Of a stretch of 64,000 nt of DNA, positions 24,441 through 32,014 are shown one piece after another (within the stretch, counting starts at the first letter, position 1; each line of letters starts with the position of its first letter). Made by a program: the position numbers and the translations under genes. The notes under the pieces are model-generated. The model saw only the letters and a list, made by a program, of their open reading frames with translations. It ran no database searches and had not been told where the DNA came from. Source of the DNA: Pelomonas sp966111775 (GTDB lineage Bacteria; Pseudomonadota; Gammaproteobacteria; Burkholderiales; Burkholderiaceae_C); the NCBI GenBank assembly GCA_966111775.1, contig CBHWBD010000005.1, positions 3,114 through 67,113 of the forward strand, written 5' to 3'.

Positions 24441-25886
24441 TCAAAGGGTGCCAAGCACCTTGGCCAGGCGCTTGATGGCCTCGGGGATGCGCGCCGCGGT
24501 GATGCTGCCGTAGCCCAGCACCAGTCCCTGCACACCGCCCTCACCCATCCAATAGCGGCTGAGTGGCTCGATCCCCACGCCGGCGGCCCAGGCACGCCGC
24601 GTCAGCTCGTCCGCGTCGACGTCTTGCAGCGCCACGGCCAAGTGCAGTCCGGCAATGGCCGGATAGATGGCCGCACGCTCGCCGAGATGGCGCTTCAGCA
24701 TCTGCTCCAACACGCGCCGCCGCTCGGCGTATTCGGCCCGCATGCGGCGCACATGGCGCAGCAGATGGCCCTCGGCGATGAAGTCGGCCACGGCCGCCTG
24801 CATCAGCGCCGGTGCACCGAAGCCGGCCACATGCTTGGCAGCCAACAAGGCCTCGCGCGCCCAGGCTGGCGTCACGACATAGCCCAGGCGCAGGGCCGGC
24901 AGCATGCTCTTGGACAGGGTGCCGACGTAGAAGACACGGCCATCGCGGTCCAGCGTCTTGAGCGCGTCCAGAGGCCGCGACGTGAAGCGGAACTCGCCGT
25001 CGTAGTCGTCCTCGATGACGACGGCCTGGCGGGCCGCGGCCCAGTTCAGCAGCTCGCGCCGGCGCGCCAGCGACATGGCCATGCCCAGCGGCGACTGGTG
25101 GGACGGCGTCACGCAGACGATGCGCGTCTGTGCCGGCAGCGCATCGACCACCAGCCCTTCGTCGTCCACCGGCACCGCGGCCAGCTTGGCACCCGCCCCC
25201 AGCAGTGCCGCACGCAGCGGCGGGTAACCTGGGTTCTCGACGGCGGCCAGCGTGCGGTCCGGCGTGACGAGCACGCGCGCGATCAGGTCGAAGGCCTGCT
25301 GGGCGCCGGCCGTGATGACGACATCGTCGGCCGTGCAGGCCACCGCGCGCGACGATGACACATGGCCGGCGATGGCCTCGCGCAGCGCCTTCAGCCCTTG
25401 GGCCTCGGGGTAACGCGCCGGCTCGCGCGCGGCGACCTGCAAGGCGCGGGTCTGCAAGCGGCGCAGCACCTCGAAGGGAAAGCTCGCCACCTCGGGCATG
25501 CCGGTCTTGAAGTGATACGCCGGCGCCGGGCCGCTGGTCAGCGGTGCCGGCCAGCCGCCGCCTTCGCCGCGCAGCCAGCGGCTGTCCGCCCAGGGTGCCA
25601 CGCTGGCGCGGTCCGACACCGCGACGGCGGCCTGGGGCAGCTCGGCGACGAAGCTGCCGCCCGCACCGCGCGACTCCAGCCAGCCTTCGGACGCGAGCAA
25701 CTCGTAGGCGGCCACGGCCGTGTTGCGCGACACGCCCAGCTGCGCGGCCAGGTCACGCGACGACGGCAGCCTCAGGCCCGGCGCGAGTCGCCCCGTGGCG
25801 ATGGCCTCGCGCAGGGCCGCATGCAGGCTGGCCAGGCGCGAACCGCGGTCGGCGAGCTGAAGGTCGAGCTCCAGGCTTGGATCCAT
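24441..25886 (-). CDS. MocR-type PLP-dependent transcriptional regulator
   Basis: A 481-residue fusion. Residues 10-80 are a GntR winged helix (LHAALREAIATGRLAPGLRL...PSSRDLAAQLGVSRNT...AYELLASEGWL). The rest is a class I aminotransferase-like domain with the PLP lysine in TLSKSMLPALRLGY and the conserved DDYDGEFR motif. MocR/GabR/PdxR proteins use PLP and often an amino compound as effector. ATG 25886 follows GGAGA; an upstream ATG at 25925 is less likely. It is divergent from a cupin gene with a 74-bp gap, and that cupin is its most probable target. Confidence 0.9.
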   Translation of the reverse strand: MDPSLELDLQLADRGSRLASLHAALREAIATGRLAPGLRLPSSRDLAAQLGVSRNTAVAAYELLASEGWLESRGAGGSFVAELPQAAVAVSDRASVAPWADSRWLRGEGGGWPAPLTSGPAPAYHFKTGMPEVASFPFEVLRRLQTRALQVAAREPARYPEAQGLKALREAIAGHVSSSRAVACTADDVVITAGAQQAFDLIARVLVTPDRTLAAVENPGYPPLRAALLGAGAKLAAVPVDDEGLVVDALPAQTRIVCVTPSHQSPLGMAMSLARRRELLNWAAARQAVVIEDDYDGEFRFTSRPLDALKTLDRDGRVFYVGTLSKSMLPALRLGYVVTPAWAREALLAAKHVAGFGAPALMQAAVADFIAEGHLLRHVRRMRAEYAERRRVLEQMLKRHLGERAAIYPAIAGLHLAVALQDVDADELTRRAWAAGVGIEPLSRYWMGEGGVQGLVLGYGSITAARIPEAIKRLAKVLGTL

Positions 25887-25960
25887 GTTTTCTCCATGAC
25901 TTGGCTCTTTTGCGGAGCCATGCAAGCCGGCACTCTAGCGCCTGCAAACAGGAGAACCCC

Positions 25961-26440
25961 ATGACCATGACGACACCCTTCGACGGCCTTCAACCTCATG
26001 TCCGCGCTCACGTCGGCTCGGCACTGCAGCGCGCCGGCCTGGACGCCTGGATTCCCGAAGGCCCCGGCAAATGGTCGCTGCCGCTGAAGTTCCTCCCCGA
26101 GGGCGGCTGGGTGGAGTTGATGCGTCTCGAGCCGGGCACGAAGTTGACCCTGCACCGCCACCACGGCGAGGTGCACGGCCTCAATCTGCAGGGCCAGCGC
26201 CGCCTGGACGACGGTCGCATCATCGACGCCGGCGCCTATGTCTTCGAGCCCACGGGCAATGTCGACAGCTGGGAGGCCGTCGGCGACGAGGTGCTGGTGC
26301 TGCATGTCGTCGTGCGCGGCGATGTGGACTACGTGGCCGCCGACGGCACGGTGCAGCGCCAGATCACGACGGCGGACGTGGTCGCCGGCTATCGTGACTT
26401 CTGCGGGGCGCGCGGCCTGACACCGCGCCTGGCGCCATGA
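25961..26440 (+). CDS. Cupin protein of the 2,4'-dihydroxyacetophenone dioxygenase type
   Basis: A 159-residue single-domain cupin with a CAGGAG ribosome site. Metal-binding motif 1 is present as LHRHHGEVHGLNLQGQ (three His and a Glu position). The second motif region, GAYVFEPTGNVDSW, resembles that of 2,4'-dihydroxyacetophenone dioxygenase-family and ChrR-like cupins. The reaction is not certain; family members cleave C-C bonds or simply bind ligands. It is divergent from the MocR regulator, which probably controls it, and convergent with the SDR gene 1 nt away. Confidence 0.8.
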   Translation: MTMTTPFDGLQPHVRAHVGSALQRAGLDAWIPEGPGKWSLPLKFLPEGGWVELMRLEPGTKLTLHRHHGEVHGLNLQGQRRLDDGRIIDAGAYVFEPTGNVDSWEAVGDEVLVLHVVVRGDVDYVAADGTVQRQITTADVVAGYRDFCGARGLTPRLAP

Positions 26441-26441
26441 C

Positions 26442-27182
26442 TCAGGCAAGCGCCACCGCGTCCGCACCGGCCGGCAGCCGCATCGGACTGGCCGGCTCGG
26501 TCACGGCGCGCCAGACGGCCTCGGCCACGTCCGCTGCATGAGTCACCGCGTCGGCCGGCTGCTGGGCCCATTCGGCAAACACCGCGCCGGCCAGCTCGGC
26601 GTAGGGCTCGGGGATGGAGCCGTCCATGCGCGAGCGGGCGTTCTCGCCGAAGCGCGTGGTCGGCGCGCGACCGGGCAGCACGAGGGCGGCGCGCACGCCG
26701 AAGGGCGCCAGTTCCAGCGCCAGCGACTCGGTGAAGGCATTCACCGCCGCCTTGCTCGCCGTGTAGACGGCCAGCAACGGCAGCGACTTCAGCGTGACGC
26801 TGGACGTGACGTTGACGACGACGCCCGCGCGGCGCTGGCGGAACTGCGGCAGCACGGCCTGCGTCATCGCCATCGTGCCGAAGGTGTTGGTCTCGAAGAT
26901 CTCCCGCACGCGGTCCAGGGAGATGCCTTCCAGCGCGCCGAGCAGGCCGATGCCGGCGTTGTTGACCAGGGCGTCGATGGGGCCGGCCGCGGCGAGGCAG
27001 TCGCGGATGCTGGCCGCGTCGGTCACGTCCAGCGGCAGCACGCGCAGGTGCTCGCTGCGCGGCAGCACGTCCTCGCGCGGCGTGCGCATGGTCGCGACGA
27101 CCTGCCAGCCGCGATCAAGGAAGAAGCGGGCCGTCTCGAGCCCGAAGCCGGACGAGCAGCCGGTGATCAGCACGGTTTTCAT
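26442..27182 (-). CDS. Short-chain dehydrogenase/reductase
   Basis: A 246-residue classical SDR. The NAD(P)-binding motif is TGCSSGFG, the structural NNAG motif is present, and the catalytic set is Ser in NVTSSVTL with Tyr-Lys in YTASK. R34-type residues after the second strand (TMRTPRED) suggest NADP preference. An AGGAG ribosome site precedes the ATG. Substrate is unknown. It is divergent from an AraC-type regulator across a 95-bp region with an inverted repeat, a common arrangement in which the regulator controls the oxidoreductase. Confidence 0.9.
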   Translation of the reverse strand: MKTVLITGCSSGFGLETARFFLDRGWQVVATMRTPREDVLPRSEHLRVLPLDVTDAASIRDCLAAAGPIDALVNNAGIGLLGALEGISLDRVREIFETNTFGTMAMTQAVLPQFRQRRAGVVVNVTSSVTLKSLPLLAVYTASKAAVNAFTESLALELAPFGVRAALVLPGRAPTTRFGENARSRMDGSIPEPYAELAGAVFAEWAQQPADAVTHAADVAEAVWRAVTEPASPMRLPAGADAVALA

Positions 27183-27230
27183 GAGGAACTCCTGTGGGAT
27201 GGGGATGCGCCACGATAGGGCGGCAGAGCC

Positions 27231-27274
27231 GGACTGAATACAATTCAAAGTCCATCAAACATTCGAATCAGTCC
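27231..27274. promoter_or_regulatory. Inverted-repeat operator candidate between SDR and AraC genes
   Basis: GGACTGAAT at 27231-27239 is matched on the other strand by ATTCGAATCAGTCC at 27261-27274 (complement GGACTGATTCGAAT). An internal AATTCAAAGTCC lies between them. The region is also AT-rich compared with its neighbours, as expected for promoters. It ends 4 nt before the probable TTG start of the AraC gene, so binding could both regulate the SDR gene and repress the regulator's own gene. Inferred. Confidence 0.45.
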
Positions 27275-27277
27275 AGA

Positions 27278-28174
27278 TTGATCGATCCCCTCACCGAGGT
27301 CGTCGGCCTGCTGCAACCCGGCGCACGCTTCTCCAAGGTCGTGGCCGGCGCGGGCCGCTGGCGGGTGCGCCGTGCCGATGCCGGCCTGCCCTTCTATGCC
27401 GTCGTGCTGGAAGGCAGCTGCCAGCTGACCGTCGACGGCCAGGCGCCGCTGGCCCTGCAGGCGGGCGACTTCGTCCTCGTGCCGGCGGCCCAGCCCTTCA
27501 CCAACAGCAGCACCGAGCCGCCTGCGGCTGACCTGCCCGACACGCAGCCCGCGCAACTGCCCGATGGCAGCTACCGCGTCGGCCTGCCGGATGCGCCGCC
27601 CGACGTGCGGCTGCTGGTGGGCCATTGCAGCTTCGGCTCGCCGGACGCGGCTCTGCTGGTGTCGCTGCTGCCCCAGCTCGTGCATGTGCGCGACGAAGCG
27701 CGGCTGACGGCTCTGGTGCAGCTGCTCATCGACGAGACGCGCGGTCAGCGCCCGGGGCGCGAGGAAGTGCTGGCGCGGCTGCTGGAGGTGTTGCTGATCG
27801 AGGCCCTGCGCTGCGCACCCAGCCTCGCCGCCTCACCGGGCCTCGTGCGCGGCCTGGCCGACATTCGCCTCGCCGCGGCCCTGCGCGGCTTGCACGCCCA
27901 GCCGGCGCGGGCCTGGACGGTGGAGTCCTTGGCGAAGGAGGCGGCACTGTCGCGCTCGGCCTTCTTCGAGCGCTTCAGCCGCGCCGTGGGTGTGGCGCCC
28001 ATGGCGTATCTGATGGCCTGGCGCATGGCGCTCGCACGCAGGCTGCTGCGCGACGACAACCTCGGCGTGGCCGCCGTGGCCGAGCGCGTCGGCTACAGCT
28101 CGGCTAGCACCTTCAGCGTGGCCTTCACGCGCCATGTCGGGCAGCCGCCGGCGCGGTATGGACGCGGTGCTTGA
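27278..28174 (+). CDS. AraC-family regulator with N-terminal cupin
   Basis: A 298-residue regulator if it starts at TTG 27278 (the product begins IDPLTEVVGLLQPGARFSK after the initiator), where close relatives usually begin. The frame is open to an ATG at 27194, but that stretch would run over the divergent promoter. Residues 10-190 are a cupin-type (Cupin_6/AraC_binding) domain. The C-terminal 100 residues contain two HTHs (WTVESLAKEAALSRSAFFER; GVAAVAERVGYSSASTFSVA). It likely controls the divergent SDR gene. Confidence 0.82.
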   Translation: MIDPLTEVVGLLQPGARFSKVVAGAGRWRVRRADAGLPFYAVVLEGSCQLTVDGQAPLALQAGDFVLVPAAQPFTNSSTEPPAADLPDTQPAQLPDGSYRVGLPDAPPDVRLLVGHCSFGSPDAALLVSLLPQLVHVRDEARLTALVQLLIDETRGQRPGREEVLARLLEVLLIEALRCAPSLAASPGLVRGLADIRLAAALRGLHAQPARAWTVESLAKEAALSRSAFFERFSRAVGVAPMAYLMAWRMALARRLLRDDNLGVAAVAERVGYSSASTFSVAFTRHVGQPPARYGRGA

Positions 28175-28207
28175 AGGTGCTCTCACCGCCGGCCGCCGCA
28201 TGCACCG

Positions 28208-28537
28208 CTAGGCGATGGCATACCGCGCAACACCGATGATCATGGGCAAGCAAGCCAAAGTACCAACCCCGAGGGCCGTCCAATAGCGCCAGTCCCTCAA
28301 GTCCCTTCGCAACCGTCCCATCCGGCCGAGCGATATGACCAGCAACAGCTCGATGGGGCTTCCCACAAGAATCACGAAGCCAGCAGCCAAGCTGCTGAGG
28401 GATCTTCTCGGCAGCACGCCCAATCGGATCACGACCATCACGACCAACACGACCGCCCCTAACTTGAGCACCGTGCGCGCCCGCGACCGCACACGAGATG
28501 GAATGGGATCTTCGCCTTCAACGCCTGCAGATTCCAA
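28208..28537 (-). CDS. Small membrane protein at the end of a two-component operon
   Basis: A 109-residue protein from a TTG start, supported by AGGAG 7 nt upstream. Three hydrophobic helices are visible: VLKLGAVVLVVMVVIRLGVL, LAAGFVILVGSPIELLLVI and TALGVGTLACLPMIIGVARY. The charged loop RMGRLRRDLRDWRYW lies between the last two. It starts 20 nt after the histidine kinase stop, so it belongs to the dioxygenase-regulator-kinase operon. I recognise no family. It could be an accessory to the kinase or an unrelated passenger. Confidence 0.6.
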   Translation of the reverse strand: MESAGVEGEDPIPSRVRSRARTVLKLGAVVLVVMVVIRLGVLPRRSLSSLAAGFVILVGSPIELLLVISLGRMGRLRRDLRDWRYWTALGVGTLACLPMIIGVARYAIA

Positions 28538-28557
28538 CTGCTTGCTCCTGGATTCGA

Positions 28558-29691
28558 CTAGAACACCACCTCTGCCCTGAGCCCACCCTCGGGCCGGTTG
28601 CTCAGCACCAGCAGGGCGCCCTCGCGGCGCACCAGCTGCTGGGCGATGTAGAGGCCCAGTCCCGTGCCGCCGGTCGCGCGGTTGCGCGAACCCTCGACGC
28701 GCCGAAACGGCTGGCGCACGCGCTCCAGCTCGGCCTCGGGGATACCAGGACCGTTGTCCTCGACGACGAGGCGCGTCACGCCGGCCGACAGGTCGACGCT
28801 GACTTGCGCAGTGCCGGCATAGCGCAAGGCATTGCCGACGAGGTTGTCGACGACGCGGCGCAGGGCCACCGGGTCGGCGCTGACGATGGCCGCGGGGCCG
28901 GTGAAAGTGACGGCGGCGCCCGTCTCGGCAAGGTCGTCCACGGCCGACTGGGCCAGGGCCGACAGGTCGACGCGCTGGGCCTCGGTGGCTTCAGCCGGGC
29001 GGAAGACCTCGATGACGCTTTCCACCAGGCGGTTCATCTCGCGGATGTCTTCCACGCAGCGCTCGCGCACGCCTTGCTCGACCTCGCCTGTCTCCAGGCG
29101 CAGCCGCATGCGGGTCAACGGCGTGCGCAGGTCATGGGAGATGGCCGCGATCATCAGGCCGCGCTCCTCGAACTGTCCGCTCAGTTCGGCGGCCATGCGG
29201 TTGAAGACAGCCGCGGCATCGCGCACTTCGCGCGTGCCTTCGTCCTCGTTCAGTTCGGGCGCCGGCCGGCCCTGGGCCAGGGCGGGCGTCAGCTGCTGAG
29301 CCGCGCTGACGAGGCGGCGCACCGGTTGGGCCAGCCAGCGCGAGCCCCACCAGGCCGCCAGCGCGATGACTGCCAGCCGCACGCCGTAGTCGATGACGCT
29401 GGCGCCCCAGGGCAGATTGGGCGGCAGCGACGGGAAGGTGGGCAGGTGCGCCGGCATCTGCGAGCCGGGTTCGCGACGCGGCGGCGGGCCTTCGCCGAAG
29501 TCGCCATGAGGCGGTGGCATCGGTCGCCCGCCGTCAGCATGCATGGGTGGCGGCCCGCCCAGGTCGGACCGCCCCCGCAGCGTCTGCGAGAACAGGCTCC
29601 AGGCGGCCAGGTGGCTCAACGCCAGCGCGGCCCACATCAGCAGGAACAGGCGCAGGCCCAGGCGGTCCCAGTCCTTCCAGGGTTTCAGCAC
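28558..29691 (-). CDS. EnvZ-like sensor histidine kinase with Pro/Met/His-rich periplasmic loop
   Basis: A 377-residue kinase. One helix near 14-34 is followed by a short periplasmic loop (about 36-98) dominated by Pro and Gly with several Met and His (PPPMHADGG, RPMPPPHGD, GSQMPAHL), then a second helix (VIDYGVRLAVIALAAWWG). HAMP, HisKA (H186 in ISHDLRTPL) and HATPase (NLVGNALRY, DNGPGIP, GGTGLGLYIA) follow. The loop has no folded sensor domain, so it may bind a metal or sense the envelope. It overlaps the preceding response-regulator gene by 7 nt. Confidence 0.9.
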   Translation of the reverse strand: MLKPWKDWDRLGLRLFLLMWAALALSHLAAWSLFSQTLRGRSDLGGPPPMHADGGRPMPPPHGDFGEGPPPRREPGSQMPAHLPTFPSLPPNLPWGASVIDYGVRLAVIALAAWWGSRWLAQPVRRLVSAAQQLTPALAQGRPAPELNEDEGTREVRDAAAVFNRMAAELSGQFEERGLMIAAISHDLRTPLTRMRLRLETGEVEQGVRERCVEDIREMNRLVESVIEVFRPAEATEAQRVDLSALAQSAVDDLAETGAAVTFTGPAAIVSADPVALRRVVDNLVGNALRYAGTAQVSVDLSAGVTRLVVEDNGPGIPEAELERVRQPFRRVEGSRNRATGGTGLGLYIAQQLVRREGALLVLSNRPEGGLRAEVVF

Positions 29692-30398
29692 GGGCTCACC
29701 TCGGCATCAAACAGATAGCCCTCGCCGCGCACGGTGCGGATCAGGCTGGGCTCGCGCGCCGTGTCGCCGAGCTTGGCGCGCAGGCGCGACACGGCCAGGT
29801 CGATGCTGCGGTCGTTGACCTCGACGCCGGGTGCGCGGGTCAGCTCGATGAGCTGGTCACGGCTGAGCACGCGGCCCGGGCGCTGCACGAAGGCGGCGAG
29901 CAGGCGGAACTCGGCGCTGGACAGGGCGATGCCCACATCGTCCTCGTTGAGGAGCTGGCGCGTCATGCGGTCGAAGCGCCAGCGGCCGAAGCGCAGCAGG
30001 CGGGTATCTTCGGGCAGGACCTGGCCACCCTTGCTGGATCGCCTCACCAGGGCCTGCAGGCGGGCGACGAGCTCGCGCGGCTCGAAGGGCTTGGCGAGAT
30101 AGTCGTCGGCACCCAGCTCCAGGCCGACGACGCGGCTCATGGTGTCGCCGCGCGCCGTCAGCATCAACACCGGCGGCGCATCGGCCTGCGTGCCCAGCCA
30201 GCGCAGCAGGGTCAGGCCGTCCTCGCCGGGCAGCATCAGGTCGAGCACGATGGCGTCGACCCTGGTCTGCGCCAGCATCTGGCGCATCGCCTGGCCGTCG
30301 GCCGCCGCGCTGACCTGCCAGCCAAAGCCTTCGAGGTAGGCCTTGAGGCTGTGGCGGATCTCGGCGTCATCGTCGACAACCAGGCAATGTCCATTCAT
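29685..30398 (-). CDS. OmpR-family response regulator
   Basis: A 237-residue regulator. The receiver has the acidic residues VVDDDAE, phospho-acceptor D53 (IVLDLMLPGEDG) and the lysine in LAKPFEPREL. The C-terminal winged helix (ALSSAEFRLLAAFVQRPGRV...RSIDLAVSRLRAKLGD...IRTVRGEGYLF) is typical of OmpR/PhoB. Its ATG overlaps the stop of the dioxygenase gene (ATGA, 30395-30398), which places a ring-cleavage-type enzyme and a two-component system in one transcript. Confidence 0.93.
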   Translation of the reverse strand: MNGHCLVVDDDAEIRHSLKAYLEGFGWQVSAAADGQAMRQMLAQTRVDAIVLDLMLPGEDGLTLLRWLGTQADAPPVLMLTARGDTMSRVVGLELGADDYLAKPFEPRELVARLQALVRRSSKGGQVLPEDTRLLRFGRWRFDRMTRQLLNEDDVGIALSSAEFRLLAAFVQRPGRVLSRDQLIELTRAPGVEVNDRSIDLAVSRLRAKLGDTAREPSLIRTVRGEGYLFDAEVSPC

Positions 30399-31291
30399 AC
30401 GGCAATACCTACCTTGAGCTTGGCCACATAGCCCGCGCTGACCGATCCCGTCATCGTCGCGAGCTGGGTCGAATACCCGTCACTGAAGATGCCGTCGGTC
30501 GACAGGCTGATGGCATTGTTGTTCGCCGCGCTGTTGCCGTAGCCGCTGGTGGCGTAGACGGCGGTGTTGGAGTCCGACGGGAAGCACATCTGCGAGGTGC
30601 GCAGCTTGTTGTTCCAGTTCGTGGCCGTCGTCGTGCTGCGGTAGACCTCGAAGTGGATGTGGGGCACACGGCCCGAGTAGCAGCCCGGGTAGACGGTCTG
30701 AAACACGGCTGTGCCGTCGCTGCCGGTGGCCTGCACGCCGCGCAGATAGTTCTCGCCGGTCACGCCGCTGGAGTACATGGAGTAGCGACCCAGGGCGTCG
30801 CAATGCCAGAGGTAGATGGCATAGCCCGACAGGTCGGCGCAGGACGAATTGGTGTTCACGAGCTCGATGATGACCTGAAGCGGCACCCCCGTGGCAACGC
30901 CGCTGGCGCTGCCTATGCTGGAGCGGATGTCGCTGCGCACGATGCCCGACAGGGCCAGCACGTTGGCGACGCTGCCTCCTGAACTGTTGGAGCCGTCGCC
31001 GGGATACGGACCTTCGGTCTCGGAGGGGATGACGGAGCAGCTGCTGCTCGTCGAACCGGAGCCGCTCGAGCCGCTGCTGCCGGAAGAACCTGACGAGCTT
31101 GATGACGAAGAGTCGCTCGCTGTGCTGCCCCCGCCGCCGCAGCCAGCCAGCGTGATCGCGCCGGCGCTGGTCAGCGACATGGCGCCGGCTCCAAGCAGCC
31201 AGCGCAGCGCAGCGCGGCGCTCGAAGGCCTGCTGGTGCAGGCGGCTCAGGTCGTGGGCGAGGCCCTGGTGGTGGTCATCATCGTGATGCAT
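30395..31291 (-). CDS. Exported intradiol ring-cleavage dioxygenase-like protein
   Basis: A 298-residue protein. It starts with a His/Asp-rich stretch (MHHDDDHHQG), then a Tat-like region (FERRAALRWLLGAGAMSL) ending in a lipobox-like ITLAGC, then a Ser/Gly linker of about 30 residues. The catalytic domain keeps all four Fe(III) ligands expected of intradiol dioxygenases: Tyr in LGRYSMY, Tyr in GCYSGR, and two His in PHIHFEV. Extracytoplasmic members of this family exist, but their substrates are mostly unknown. GGGAG precedes the chosen ATG. It is the first gene of a four-gene operon with a two-component system. Confidence 0.85.
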   Translation of the reverse strand: MHHDDDHHQGLAHDLSRLHQQAFERRAALRWLLGAGAMSLTSAGAITLAGCGGGGSTASDSSSSSSSGSSGSSGSSGSGSTSSSCSVIPSETEGPYPGDGSNSSGGSVANVLALSGIVRSDIRSSIGSASGVATGVPLQVIIELVNTNSSCADLSGYAIYLWHCDALGRYSMYSSGVTGENYLRGVQATGSDGTAVFQTVYPGCYSGRVPHIHFEVYRSTTTATNWNNKLRTSQMCFPSDSNTAVYATSGYGNSAANNNAISLSTDGIFSDGYSTQLATMTGSVSAGYVAKLKVGIAV

Positions 31292-31414
31292 TGCGGCTCC
31301 CGCGGGTGTCGGATGAACGCATTGCATCGCTCGGATGTATCGAGGGAATCGGCAGATTGTGTCGGGGCGGACATACGCAGGTGGGATGCTTTTGCGGCTG
31401 TCCTTTCTACCCGG

Positions 31415-31977
31415 TGCAATGCCGCGGGAATCCGCCCCGCGAGGGCGGGTAACTTTTCTCTGACGCGCCAGAGAAAAGTCACCAAAAGAGGAGCGCTCAA
31501 TGCAATCCACCCTCGAGTGGTGGCATGCGCTCGCGATGCTCGGAACTTGGACGCGCCTACAAGCGACCCGCTGCGCTCTCGCAGCTGACCCTATCACCAG
31601 CACCATTCATCGCACCACCTGGCCGCTGAACGCTCGGCTGCACGCCGGGCTCACCAGAAAACCAAACGACAGCGTCGCTCGGGCGACGCGACGAGCATGC
31701 CCGTTCGATGCGTCGCCCCAGCGACGCGGTATTGCTGGTGAGCCCGGCGTGCAGCCGGCGTTAAAGGGCGTGAAGGGGCGATCAGTGATGCTCGTCATAG
31801 GGTCAGCTGCGAGAGCGCAGCGGGTCGCTTCTTCCCGCAATGCCGGCGGACGTTTTCGCGCGCCGTTCATGGCGTCACGGTGCTCGTGTGCGGTTCAGCG
31901 CCTCTTCTTTGGTGACTTTCTTCTGGCGCCGCAGAAGAAAGTTACCCGGCCGCCGGGACGGACTCCCGGCAATGCAT
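31415..31977. repeat. Large nested inverted-repeat element
   Basis: Three successive pairs of inverted arms share one centre. The outer arms (31415-31496 / 31898-31977) are imperfect, and each contains its own hairpin (ACTTTTCTCT...AGAGAAAAGT on the left, ACTTTCTTCTG...CAGAAGAAAGT on the right). The middle arms (31563-31594 / 31797-31828) are identical over 32 bp (GCGACCCGCTGCGCTCTCGC...). The inner arms (31629-31657 / 31735-31762) match except for one base. No ORF in it looks real. The flanks, 31292-31414 and 31978-32014, show nothing else. It may be a MITE-like or palindromic dispersed element; no transposase or obvious target duplication was seen. Confidence 0.8.
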
Positions 31978-32014
31978 CGAACAGGTGCGCTCTACGCCAA
32001 AACATCCAACGACC

